Part shown: piece after piece, positions 1 through 8,700 of the stretch
How the letters are laid out: the number at the start of each line of letters is the position of its first letter
How positions within the stretch are numbered: position 1 is the first letter of the stretch
Assembly (NCBI GenBank): GCA_002724505.1
Contig: PBOV01000157.1
Location: 1 to 13,007, forward strand
Direction: 5' to 3'
Source: Rhodospirillaceae bacterium
GTDB lineage: Bacteria; Pseudomonadota; Alphaproteobacteria; MPNO01; UBA2964
DNA: 13,007 nucleotides
Made by a program: the position numbers and the translations under genes
Notes under the pieces: model-generated
Databases searched by the model: none
What the model was told of the DNA's origin: nothing
What the model saw: the letters and a program-made list of their open reading frames with translations, nothing else

Positions 1-38
1 CGGAAAAGTCCTTCGTAGAGTTCTTATCGACGCCTGAA

Positions 39-1751
39 TTATACCGTCTGTAAATTTAAGACAGCCGCTTGCCCGTCACCGACCGCTGTAGCAGCGCGTT
101 CCAGGGCCTTTGGAAGTTCGGCGGGGTCCTCGACCCTTTCACCGTATCCGCCAGTGACTTCCATTGACTTTTCAAAGGCCATCCCCCCTTCAAAAAAGGT
201 GAGATCTTCGCGGTTACTCTTGACCGCATACCCATCCGGATACATCGCACGGGTGTTACGCTTAACCGCACCCCACTGTTCATTATTCATTATCACTGTC
301 AAAGTTGGCAGTTTTTCGGCGGCGGCAACATAATGAGCTGGTATTGGATTTCCGTACATGTAGGCACCATCCCCTTGCGTGCAAATTACCATTCGATCTG
401 GAGCTGCCAGCTTAGCGCCAAGAGACATCCCTAAGCCGTAACCCAGTCCACCACCAGCGCCACCAGATATAAAGCTACCCGGCCTCGTTAAGTTCATCTG
501 AGGCATAGAGAACGCTGATTCTGTAATTAGAATTGTGTCATCATCCTTTACCTCGCTGATACAATGACTAATCCAACTCTGGCTCATGGGAGATGAATTT
601 TTAGATTTCTCTAACCCGGCTGCCCAATTCTCATGCATAATTTTCCGTAACCCGGTAATACGCTTGCGCCGAGTTTCGATTGAATTCTTCGCGCCGGCCT
701 CTAGTCCAGCGAGGGCATCATCTAACATCTGAAAGGAAGGAGTTATAGCGCCGGTAATTGCCATGTCGGCCTCATAGCCACGGATTGGATAATCCCTAAA
801 AATTGGGTCCGGTCCCATGTGAACGACTGTGCTCCCTTCGCTTGGAGCCTTGACGCTGGGGATCCAAGGAACATCGCACTGCGCGACAATTACAAGGTCA
901 GAGTAATCAAGGTAGGGGTCCGGATCAAAGCCAAGATGCATCGGATGATCAGATGGAAGGCACAAATAACGCGGCTTTCGTTGGATTACAGGTATCGCAA
1001 ACCTGTCAGATAATGCAGCTAGCGGCGCGACAGCATTAACATCACTGCCTGAATCTTGGGTAATAATCAGCGGATTATCTGCGTTTGAAATTATCGAAGC
1101 CAAGCGATCAATAGCGTTAGGATCGGGCCATGCTGCGGTTGGTGTGGCATGGCGCGAAGGCGATGTATAATCAAAACTATCAAACTTCTCTGCCAATGGC
1201 TCGCGTGGGAGGGTCAGATAAATTGGCCCTCTTGGTTCGGTCATAGCAATGTTAATTGCTCGATCTACAACAGTTTCAAGGACAGACTTATCCTTAAGCT
1301 CGTAATCCCATTTAACCATTTCTCGCGCTAGTGCGCCCTGATCGAACATTTCCTGAGGCCAATGGACCTCACGAGTACGCCGCCCTTCGCAATCTCCCGT
1401 CTCAGAATAGGGCGTCCGTCCAGAACTAAAAATTACCGGAATGTTACCACGACTAGCATTGATGATACCGTTTAACGCATTCGCTGTTCCAACATTGACA
1501 TGCACCATAACTACCTGAGGCCTGCCAGTAACAGCGTAATAGCCAAGCGCCATATGTATAGCGAGGTTTTCATGGGGAACCAACATAGGCCGTGGCGTTG
1601 ATGTTCCCAGCGCTTGAGCCTTTGAGAATGATTCGATTATAGGAGCGAAATCTGTTCCAGCATTACCAAAAAAGTAGTCGATGCCTCTATCAGCGAGCAG
1701 GGCAAGATAGGCGTCTGAAACGGTACCCTCCGTAATTGTTTTCAAAGGCAT
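39..1751 (-). CDS. Thiamine-diphosphate-dependent enzyme (acetolactate synthase/benzoylformate decarboxylase superfamily)
   Basis: The 570-residue product has the three-domain layout of ThDP enzymes such as acetolactate synthase, benzoylformate decarboxylase and oxalyl-CoA decarboxylase. The N-terminal pyrimidine-binding domain (about 10-190) contains PHENLAIHMALGYY, where Glu61 sits at the position of the cofactor-activating glutamate. A central Rossmann-like domain (about 210-350) follows. The C-terminal domain carries the ThDP/Mg motif: GDG at 460-462, then NN at 489-490, 26 residues later. The ATG start has a strong GGAGG ribosome site six bases upstream, and the length is normal for the family. 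It lies 83 bp downstream of a MaoC-like gene on the same strand and is probably co-transcribed with it. The fold and cofactor are secure, but the substrate is not: I see no motif that fixes it as a true acetolactate synthase, and no small regulatory subunit or other branched-chain amino acid gene is near. It is cytoplasmic, with no signal peptide. Confidence 0.9.
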   Translation of the reverse strand: MPLKTITEGTVSDAYLALLADRGIDYFFGNAGTDFAPIIESFSKAQALGTSTPRPMLVPHENLAIHMALGYYAVTGRPQVVMVHVNVGTANALNGIINASRGNIPVIFSSGRTPYSETGDCEGRRTREVHWPQEMFDQGALAREMVKWDYELKDKSVLETVVDRAINIAMTEPRGPIYLTLPREPLAEKFDSFDYTSPSRHATPTAAWPDPNAIDRLASIISNADNPLIITQDSGSDVNAVAPLAALSDRFAIPVIQRKPRYLCLPSDHPMHLGFDPDPYLDYSDLVIVAQCDVPWIPSVKAPSEGSTVVHMGPDPIFRDYPIRGYEADMAITGAITPSFQMLDDALAGLEAGAKNSIETRRKRITGLRKIMHENWAAGLEKSKNSSPMSQSWISHCISEVKDDDTILITESAFSMPQMNLTRPGSFISGGAGGGLGYGLGMSLGAKLAAPDRMVICTQGDGAYMYGNPIPAHYVAAAEKLPTLTVIMNNEQWGAVKRNTRAMYPDGYAVKSNREDLTFFEGGMAFEKSMEVTGGYGERVEDPAELPKALERAATAVGDGQAAVLNLQTV

Positions 1752-1757
1752 CTATGG

Positions 1758-1762
1758 CCTCC
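1758..1762 (-). promoter_or_regulatory. Ribosome binding site of the ThDP enzyme gene
   Basis: GGAGG on the minus strand, six bases before the ATG at 1751. It is one of the best Shine-Dalgarno sequences in the window and fixes this start. It also indicates that the gene has its own translation initiation rather than coupling to the MaoC-like gene 83 bp upstream. Confidence 0.75.
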
Positions 1763-1834
1763 ATATATTTCACTTAAAACTAGATTATGCGCGGCAAAAC
1801 TCACCGTGGAAAGAGTACCGCAACTTTAAATAGT

Positions 1835-2287
1835 TTAGGGACGGGAGCGCACGAAGTGCCGCGTCTCCATTTCTAAAACTATTTCATTATCTTGGTTTGT
1901 TGTAACAAATGATAGAGAGATTAAGTTGCGGCCATTCTCATCGCGAGCAGGGGAGGCGTCGGTTACAGTAGCCGTTACTTTAAGGCTGTCGCCGGGACGA
2001 ACAGGGTTTTTCCAACGCAACTTATTAAACCCAGGAGATCCCATTGCGCAATCGTCAAAAATACCAGAACGAATAAAAAGCCCAAAGCTTATGGAACATG
2101 TATGAAATCCTGCCGCAACCAGCTCTCCAAACATATAATCCTTAGCCGCCTCCGGATCTGTATGGTAGGGCAGAGGCGCAAACTTGTTGCCAAATGAAAT
2201 AATTTCTTCGGCGGTAATGTTTTGTGTATCTGTTTCAAAAACTCGACCGTTCTCAAAATCTTCAAAATAAATATTGCTGTATTTCAT
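1835..2287 (-). CDS. MaoC-like hotdog-fold dehydratase family protein, catalytic Asp apparently replaced
   Basis: This 150-residue protein resembles single-hotdog MaoC/(R)-specific enoyl-CoA hydratase-like proteins. An N-terminal FEDFENGRVFET segment is followed by the hydratase-like core FAPLPYHTDPEAA (residues 36-48), a GELVAAGFHT helix start, and a C-terminal RPGDSLKVTATV strand. From knowledge of the family, this core usually reads like F-D-P-x-P-F/Y-H-x-D, with Asp and His forming the catalytic pair. Here the His is present (His42) but the Asp position is Ala37. It may therefore be a binding protein, a thioesterase-like or altered enzyme, or one using another acid. It is the first gene of a probable two-gene unit with the ThDP enzyme, which hints at a shared acyl-CoA or keto-acid pathway. 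The start is ATG with only a weak TGGA upstream. Family assignment is good; reaction is unknown. Confidence 0.85.
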   Translation of the reverse strand: MKYSNIYFEDFENGRVFETDTQNITAEEIISFGNKFAPLPYHTDPEAAKDYMFGELVAAGFHTCSISFGLFIRSGIFDDCAMGSPGFNKLRWKNPVRPGDSLKVTATVTDASPARDENGRNLISLSFVTTNQDNEIVLEMETRHFVRSRP

Positions 2288-2343
2288 ATATGATCCAGCG
2301 TGATGTTTATACTCGATTGATTGATATCTTATGATAACCCTCA

Positions 2344-2373
2344 GTGATATTTTCTAACGGTTTGATAGGTCAA
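2344..2373 (-). promoter_or_regulatory. Candidate sigma70-type promoter for the MaoC-like / ThDP enzyme unit
   Basis: Reading the minus strand, TTGACC (2373-2368) is followed after 18 bases by TATCAC (2349-2344). The match is five of six to the -35 consensus and four of six to the -10 consensus. The predicted start lies about 50 bases before the MaoC-like ATG, a normal leader length. This is motif matching in AT-rich DNA, so chance is a real alternative. Confidence 0.3.
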
Positions 2374-2388
2374 GAGATTAGTTAATAA

Positions 2389-2407
2389 AATTGGATAAAT
2401 ACCAATT
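2389..2407. promoter_or_regulatory. Operator-like palindrome AATTGG-N7-CCAATT
   Basis: Two perfect six-base arms, AATTGG (2389-2394) and CCAATT (2402-2407), are separated by seven bases. They lie in the divergent intergenic region between the MaoC-like gene and the DUF502 gene, just upstream of the candidate minus-strand promoter. The size and position suit a dimeric repressor or activator site, but no regulator gene is present nearby. The same half-site recurs in other gaps of this window. Confidence 0.25.
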
Positions 2408-2555
2408 AATAAGTTTTTAAAATTTATAAACAAGAAATAAAAAAAGATTAAATATTTACAGATGGCGCTGTCTGGTGATTAAGAGTAGACCTAACCCGAT
2501 AATATAGAAGTTAGATTGATTCCCTTAATCGTATGCGAAAGGTCTTATCAAACCA

Positions 2556-3305
2556 ATGAACTTAAAGAAAAATAAACTTCCTAACGAAGACCCCACTCCG
2601 ATTAAAGCACCCAAGATTGGCTTGTTTCGACATTTGCGAGGTTATTTCTTAGCTGGGATATTAATTACTGCGCCTCTGGGTATAACCTTTTATCTGGCAT
2701 GGGTTTTTATCAGTTGGATAGATCGGACCATCACCCCCTTATTGCCTGCAGCATATAATCCAGAGACTTATCTCCCCTTCGGATTGCCCGGGTTGGGATT
2801 ATTAATAGTTTGCATTTTTATGACTTTCATTGGCGCTCTAACCGCCGGCATACTGGGTCGTTTTTGGGTGAGAACTAGCGAAAAAGTTCTCTCACGTATG
2901 CCAGTTATTCGAAGTGTTTACGGAGCACTAAAGCAAATTTTTGAGACGGTTCTTTCGAAACAGTCTGATGCGTTCAGAGAGGTCGTCCTGTTTGAATATC
3001 CCAGGAGAGGTTCATGGGCTCTTGGCTTTATTACCGGTAAAACGGAAGGAGAAATACAAAGTTCGACCGAAGACGAGATTGTAAATGTTTTTCTTCCCAC
3101 CACCCCTAATCCAACGTCAGGGTATCTTTTGTTTATTCCGCGTCGTGAATTAGTAGTACTCTCAATGACGGTTGAAGAGGGCATAAAGATGGTAATTTCC
3201 GGAGGAATAGTAACGCCACCGGATCGCCGGGCTCCAGAGGAAAGAAAAATTAAAGTTGCCTCCGCGGATGGAGACACCAAAACAATTTTACCTAAAGAGG
3301 ATTAA
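2556..3305 (+). CDS. DUF502 family inner-membrane protein
   Basis: The 249-residue product matches the DUF502 pattern. A short, basic, cytoplasmic-looking N-terminus precedes HLRGYFLAGILITAPLGITF, which opens the first membrane helix (about 29-55). A second hydrophobic helix lies at about 77-101. The conserved MPVIRSVYGALKQIFETV segment (115-132) follows, then a soluble beta-rich region with PTTPNPTSGYLLFIPR (181-196), and a polar, charged tail after 222. The function of the family is unknown in bacteria; it is often found beside recG in Alphaproteobacteria, as here. The gene converges on recG with only three bases between the stop codons, so transcription of one probably reads into the other. 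A weak AAAGG lies about 13 bases before the ATG. Family assignment is confident, function is not. Confidence 0.85.
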   Translation: MNLKKNKLPNEDPTPIKAPKIGLFRHLRGYFLAGILITAPLGITFYLAWVFISWIDRTITPLLPAAYNPETYLPFGLPGLGLLIVCIFMTFIGALTAGILGRFWVRTSEKVLSRMPVIRSVYGALKQIFETVLSKQSDAFREVVLFEYPRRGSWALGFITGKTEGEIQSSTEDEIVNVFLPTTPNPTSGYLLFIPRRELVVLSMTVEEGIKMVISGGIVTPPDRRAPEERKIKVASADGDTKTILPKED

Positions 3306-3308
3306 ACT

Positions 3309-5390
3309 TCATCCCGAGCTAAGGGTTTGAACGACAGAGTCTTTAGAAAAAAGATACAGTAAAATTCTTAATGCCTTGCCGCGTTCACTTTTAAGGGTCG
3401 GATCACGCTCAATAATTAACCGAGCGTCGTCACGTGCGGCCATCATTAGCTCTTGATGTTTGGTGATATCTGCCACTTTATAAACGGGCAAGCCGCTCTG
3501 ACGGGTGCCCAGCATTTCTCCGGCTCCCCTTAACTTTAAATCTTCTTCTGCAATAAGAAATCCATCATCCGTTTCTCTTAAAACATTTAAGCGGGCTCGC
3601 GCTATTTCACCCAGCGGCGGAGCGTACAGAAGTAAACATGACGATTTTCTTTTACTTCTTCCAACTCTGCCACGTAACTGGTGGAGCTGAGACAATCCAA
3701 AGCGTTCGGCATGTTCAATTACCATTATACTTGCCTCTGGAATATCCACACCAACCTCAATTACTGTCGTTGCAACAAGGATATCGAAGTCACCGGAGGA
3801 GAAGGAAGACATGACTTTGTCCTTTTCTGCTCCTTTCATTTTACCGTGGATCAATCCAACGCGATTAGGAAATCGACGATTTAGGTATGCATATCGATCT
3901 GTCGCGGCTTGAATATCGATTAATTCGGATTCTTCTACGAGAGGACAAACCCAAAAGGCCTTACAATCCTCATGAACAGATGCTTCCAAGCGGGCAACGA
4001 CCTCCTCCAACCTCGAATTTGATAGGGCCCGCGTTTCAATGGGCTTCCGACCGCTCGGATTATCCGTTAGCCGCGAAGAATCGAGATCACTATAAGCGCA
4101 AAGCATTAGCGTCCGAGGTATGGGCGTCGCCGTCATCACTAACATGTCAGCGGCTTTCCCTTTGTCTGTTAGCATCAATCGCTGATGAACACCGAACCGA
4201 TGCTGCTCATCAATTACCGCCAATGCGAGATCATTAAATTTAATATCTTTTTGAAAGAGCGCGTGGGTTCCTATGACAATTGAAATTTCACCACCAGCTA
4301 TACTACTTAGCAGTTTCTCTCTGATCTTTCCCTTGTCTCTGCCAGTTAAAATACAGACACTTACCCCGACGCCCTTAGCCAGTTCAGAAATTGTTTTATA
4401 ATGCTGTCTGGCAAGGACTTCAGTTGGAGCCATCAAAGCCCCCTGAGCACCTATTTCTACGGCGCGTAACATTGCCAAAAACGCTACAACAGTTTTACCG
4501 CTGCCGACATCGCCCTGCAACAAACGCAGCATCCGAAGAGGCTCAGCCATATCTTTTAGAATTTCGTCTAGAGAGTTAGTTTGAGAATTAGTTAGCCTAA
4601 AGGGCAGAGAGGTGATTGCTTCTTCGACAAGCTCTGTGTGCTTTGTAATTGCCCGACCCGCCTTCCTTCTATGTGTCCTCCGGACAATTGATAGGGCTAG
4701 CTGATCGGCGAGAAGCTCATCAAAGGCAAGTCGCTTTCTTGATGGAGCTAGGGGCGAGAGGTCATCCTCATTTTCAGGCTCATGAACTTTATGCAATGCT
4801 TCTAACCAGGACGGACTTTTATTTTTATTTAACCAAGCGGGATCCTGCCATTCCGGAAGAGGCACTGCCATTTTTATTGAATTTTTAATGGCTTTAGTCA
4901 GCGGCTTTGCTGTTAATCCAGCAGTTAATGGATAGACCGGTTCAACGGTAAGAAAATCCTCAACGTCCGAGGCCTTAACAATATGGTCTGGGTGGCTCAT
5001 TTGAACATTACCCTTAAAATGTTCAACTTTTCCACTAACAATCCGAGTTTGACCTACGGGAAGAATTTTTTCTATATAATCCTTACGCGCATGAAAAAAT
5101 ACCAACTCCATGACGCCGCTATCGTCTTTACAACTTACTCTGTATGGGAGTCGGCGTATTTTGGGAGGTAGATGTTCTAAAACTTTAACCCTTATCGTCG
5201 CGATAGATCCCGGTACTGCGTCAACTATACTTGGCGAATAACGTCTATCAACAAATCCATTTGGAAGATGGAAACACAAATCCACTAGGTTGGGGCCTAC
5301 AAGTTTTTCTATCATCATAGATAGACGCGGGCCCACACCAGGCAGAGACCTTACCGGTGTGTAAATTGGGAACAATAATTCTGGGCGCAT
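3309..5390 (-). CDS. recG: ATP-dependent DNA helicase RecG
   Basis: RecG is a superfamily 2 double-strand DNA translocase that regresses stalled replication forks and processes Holliday-like junctions and R-loops. Counting from the ATG at 5390 (693 residues), the N-terminal wedge region includes an OB-fold. Helicase motifs follow: Walker A GDVGSGKT at 293-300, DEQH at 394-397, then MTATPIPRTL, and motif VI QLRGRVGRS from 571. The C-terminal EEDLKLRGAGEMLGTRQSG signature is typical of RecG. The reading frame can be extended five codons to a TTG at 5405. I prefer the ATG because the product then begins MRPELLFPIYTPVRSLPGVG, matching the usual start of alphaproteobacterial RecG proteins; neither start has a strong ribosome site. 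It is divergent from sdhE and convergent with the DUF502 gene. Identification is secure and only the exact start is uncertain. Confidence 0.97.
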   Translation of the reverse strand: MRPELLFPIYTPVRSLPGVGPRLSMMIEKLVGPNLVDLCFHLPNGFVDRRYSPSIVDAVPGSIATIRVKVLEHLPPKIRRLPYRVSCKDDSGVMELVFFHARKDYIEKILPVGQTRIVSGKVEHFKGNVQMSHPDHIVKASDVEDFLTVEPVYPLTAGLTAKPLTKAIKNSIKMAVPLPEWQDPAWLNKNKSPSWLEALHKVHEPENEDDLSPLAPSRKRLAFDELLADQLALSIVRRTHRRKAGRAITKHTELVEEAITSLPFRLTNSQTNSLDEILKDMAEPLRMLRLLQGDVGSGKTVVAFLAMLRAVEIGAQGALMAPTEVLARQHYKTISELAKGVGVSVCILTGRDKGKIREKLLSSIAGGEISIVIGTHALFQKDIKFNDLALAVIDEQHRFGVHQRLMLTDKGKAADMLVMTATPIPRTLMLCAYSDLDSSRLTDNPSGRKPIETRALSNSRLEEVVARLEASVHEDCKAFWVCPLVEESELIDIQAATDRYAYLNRRFPNRVGLIHGKMKGAEKDKVMSSFSSGDFDILVATTVIEVGVDIPEASIMVIEHAERFGLSQLHQLRGRVGRSKRKSSCLLLYAPPLGEIARARLNVLRETDDGFLIAEEDLKLRGAGEMLGTRQSGLPVYKVADITKHQELMMAARDDARLIIERDPTLKSERGKALRILLYLFSKDSVVQTLSSG

Positions 5391-5419
5391 CAATAAATCC
5401 GACAATTTTCAGCGCCCTA

Positions 5420-5448
5420 CTGACAAGAGCGCCTCTAACCTCTATATC
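5420..5448 (+). promoter_or_regulatory. Candidate sigma70-type promoter for sdhE-mfd
   Basis: CTGACA (5420-5425) and TATATC (5443-5448) are separated by exactly 17 bases, matching the -35 consensus at five and the -10 consensus at four of six positions. The predicted transcript starts near 5455, giving a leader of about 18 bases that contains the sdhE ribosome site. As mfd overlaps sdhE, this promoter would drive both. Confidence 0.45.
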
Positions 5449-5473
5449 CTATGCGCCCGTGAAGGAGTTGCAA
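5446..5473 (-). promoter_or_regulatory. Candidate promoter for recG overlapping the sdhE promoter
   Basis: On the minus strand, TTGCAA (5473-5468) is followed after 16 bases by TAGGAT (5451-5446), a four-of-six match for each box. The -10 element overlaps that of the opposite sdhE promoter. The predicted start near 5439 leaves a leader of about 30-50 bases before recG. It is weaker than the sdhE candidate. Confidence 0.25.
5462..5467 (+). promoter_or_regulatory. Ribosome binding site of sdhE
   Basis: AAGGAG five bases before the ATG at 5473. This near-consensus Shine-Dalgarno sequence fixes the sdhE start and contrasts with the absence of one before mfd. Confidence 0.7.
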
Positions 5474-5745
5474 TGACTGATCAACATCAAACCCGACGTC
5501 AGCGCCTACTATATCAAAGCAAAAGGAGAGGCAGCAAAGAAGCTGACATGGTTATTGGACAATTTGCTATCGAAAATCTTCAAGTTATGACGTCTCTAGA
5601 ACTTGACCAATTCGAAGCTTTGCTTCAGGAAAACGACCCTGATCTTATGGCCTGGGTTTCAGGAATAGTTACTCCTCCCGAAAAACATATGAATTCTGTA
5701 TTTAATCGTATCTGTCACTTTAAAAATATAAAATTAAATCATTGA
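5473..5745 (+). CDS. sdhE: FAD assembly factor SdhE (succinate dehydrogenase flavinylation)
   Basis: SdhE (formerly YgfY/DUF339; Sdh5/SDHAF2 in mitochondria) is a small cytoplasmic protein that promotes covalent FAD attachment to the flavoprotein subunit of succinate dehydrogenase. The 90-residue product has the diagnostic RGxxE motif as RGSKE (residues 19-23) in the first helical segment. Further on it has an acidic EALLQENDPDLMAWVSG stretch typical of the five-helix bundle. Length is normal; the tail after about residue 72 is less conserved and basic. The ATG has a good AAGGAG site. It lies between divergent recG and downstream mfd, a neighbourhood often seen in Alphaproteobacteria. Its TGA stop overlaps the mfd TTG start, so it likely leads an sdhE-mfd operon. 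Confidence 0.92.
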   Translation: MTDQHQTRRQRLLYQSKRRGSKEADMVIGQFAIENLQVMTSLELDQFEALLQENDPDLMAWVSGIVTPPEKHMNSVFNRICHFKNIKLNH

Positions 5746-8700
5746 AAATAAATAATAAAGAATTCATCGACCCACGTAAAATATATGTGGGGGGCGTACC
5801 AGAAGGTGTTGATTCTCTTACAATCGCTGAGATTGCAACCGGTTCTCCTGGGCGTCCTGTAATCCATGTTTCTAGCGACGATAAGAGACTGTCAGCTGTC
5901 TCAGAGGCGCTTGAATCATTCGCGCCGAATATTCCGTTTCTTGAGTTCCCCGCTTGGGATTGCCTGCCTTACGACAGAGTTTCACCTAACTCAGATGTCA
6001 CAGGACGACGTCTCCACACTCTCATACGTCTTAATAATCGAAGAGATAACAATATTTCTTCGCCACTGGTCGTCTTAACAACGGTTAACGCATTGTTACA
6101 AAAAGTCCCGGCTCAAGACTTGTTCAAAAATTTAATCTTTGAAGTCCGGACCGGCACCTCACTTAGCGTCTCTTCACTCTCCAAATTTTTAATGAGTAAT
6201 GGCTACAATAGGACTGGCACAGTCAGGGAGGCCGGAGAGGTAGCTTTTCGTGGAGGTATCATTGATATATTTCCTCCAAGCATGCCCATGCCCGTGCGGC
6301 TTGATCTGTTCGGTGACGAAATAGAAGAAATTCGTAGATTCGACCCCGTTGATCAAAGAAGTCTCGACGTAATAGAAGAAATCGCGCTAGAGCCGGTTAG
6401 GGAGTTTGTACTAGATACTAAGTCTATTTCTCGGTTCCGAGAAGGATATCGAAAAACTTTTGGGAGTGTAGTCAATGATGCCTTATATGAGGCAGTCTCA
6501 GAGGGACGTATAACGGCAGGGATAGAGCATTGGCTCCCTTTGCTTAATGAAAAACTCGAAAGCCTATTTGATTATCTGCCTAATCCTATTTTGACCTTTG
6601 ACCATCTTGCCAGTGAAGCCATTGGTGCACGTCATGCCTCAATTCAAGATTTCTTTGAGGCCCGAATGAGCTTGTTACTTAGTCACACTAAAGAGAAAAA
6701 ATACACTCAGAAAACACCGGTTTATCGACCACTGCATCCAGATGCTCTTTACTTAACAAAAAAGCCATGGGAAGAAATTTTAAAATCTCACACCAGCTGC
6801 TGGTTTTCTCCATTTTCTTCCCCTGCGGACTCAAGTTCAACAAACTATGGCCGTGTTTTAGATGTTGGGGGTAAACGGGGGCCGGAATTTTCATTAGCTC
6901 GAAGGACATATGCTCAACAGAAGGAAATAAAACCGGAAACGCCAAACCTCTTCAGCAGTGTCATCCAATGGATCAATAATGAACAAAAAAATAACCGGAA
7001 GGTGGCGATCGCTGCATACAGCCCCGGATCGCGTGACCGTCTTGTAACATTACTTAAAGAGCATGGAGATCAAGAATTTAAAGAACTAAAGAGCTGGACG
7101 GCCTTGACAAAGTTACCCATTGGGACCGTAGGACTTTTTGTCCTTGGAATGGAGAATGGATTTAAATATGAAAATACAACAATAATCGGAGAACAAGACA
7201 TCCTCGGCGAGAGGATGATACGAACTAAAAGGCGCAGGCGTGCCGAAACGTTTATAGCCGACACTTCTGAACTCACCGCCGGTGATTTTGTCGTTCACAT
7301 TGAACATGGTATTGCCTGTTACGAGGGGCTTGAAACCATAAACGCCGACGGCGCTGCCCGTGATTGTCTTAGATTGGGTTATGCGAATAACGATAGATTG
7401 TTTGTTCCAGTGGAGAATATAGAAGTCCTAACTCGCTATGGATCAGCTGATTCAGGGGCAATTCTAGACAAAATGGGAGGAGCAGGTTGGCAAGCCCGTA
7501 AAGCCAAAGTCAAAAACCGACTTGAAGATATGGCTGAGGCTTTAATCCAAGTTGCTGCGGAACGCGCCCTACGTCCGGGCCGTAAGCTATCACCACAGGA
7601 CAGTGTTTATCATGAATTTTGTGCCCGATTCCCCTATTCAGAAACGGATGACCAGCTTAACGCAATCGCCGAAACGGTTGCAGATTTAGAGGGCCAAAAA
7701 CCGATGGACCGCCTAATTTGTGGTGACGTCGGTTTCGGAAAAACTGAAATTGCGCTTAGAGCAACATTTTCCGCAGTTATGGCAGGGGGACAGGTTGCCG
7801 TAGTGGCGCCAACGACATTGCTCTCTCGGCAACACTACGCAACCTTTAGCGAACGATTTCAGGGTTATCCCGTGAAAATTGCTCAGCTTTCTCGGATGGT
7901 TTCATTACGAGATGCAGCTGAAATTAAAGCCGGTATCACTGACGGAACCATCGATATCGTTATCGGAACCCATGCTATACTCGGAAAATCTATAAAATTT
8001 AATGATTTAGCGCTTCTAGTTGTCGACGAGGAACAACGTTTTGGTGTGGCGCAAAAAGAAAAAATGAAACAAATCCGCTCGGATGTTCACGTCTTGACCC
8101 TTACGGCGACACCTATCCCGCGAACTCTTCAATTAGCTCTTTCTGGCGTTAAGGAAATGTCAATTATCTCCACACCACCTGTAGATAGATTGGCAGTAAG
8201 GACGTTTGTCTTACCGTTTGATCCTTTAGTCATACGTGAAGCGATTTTGCGAGAAAGGTTTAGAGGTGGTCAAATTTTTTATGTTTGTCCCCGGATCGTA
8301 GATCTAACAGAACTTGAAGAAAGCCTCAAAGAATTGGTTCCTGACCTAAAAATAGCTCTAGCCCACGGTCAAATGGCAGCGGCAGAGCTAGAAGAAATTA
8401 TGACTAGTTTTTATGACGGACAGACAGAACTTTTACTTTCTACGCAAATTATAGAGTCTGGCCTCGACATTCCCAATGCAAACACGTTGTTAGTTCATCG
8501 GGCAGACCGTTTTGGCCTCGCTCAACTATATCAGCTTCGAGGGCGAGTAGGGCGCTCTAAACAACGGGCATATTGCTATCTGACTATACCAGCTGATTCT
8601 AAGATGACTGAATCCGCCACGAAACGGCTTGAGGTAATGCAGTCGCTAGATGCTCTTGGTGCAGGTTTTAAACTAGCGAGCCATGACTTAGATATTCGTG

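Larger units (their letters stand above)
2288..2555. other. Divergent intergenic region, strongly AT-rich
   Basis: This 268-bp gap separates the minus-strand MaoC-like gene from the plus-strand DUF502 gene. The part from about 2370 to 2460 is dominated by A and T runs and may be bent or easily melted. It holds the candidate minus-strand promoter and the palindrome listed separately. For the DUF502 gene I see GATAAT at 2498-2503 as a possible -10 element, but no convincing -35 at 16-18 bases from it. No RNA gene, terminator or small coding frame is evident. Confidence 0.5.

Noticed and set aside
2918..3280. Minus-strand open frame of 120 codons inside the DUF502 gene
   Set aside because: It is fully antisense to a conserved gene and has no family resemblance.
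3887..4237. Plus-strand open frame of 116 codons inside recG
   Set aside because: It lies opposite the helicase core of RecG, which has all its motifs; the product has no recognisable features.
5391..5405. Five-codon TTG-initiated extension of RecG
   Set aside because: The ATG at 5390 reproduces the usual alphaproteobacterial RecG N-terminus and TTG has no better ribosome site; kept only as an alternative in the recG entry.
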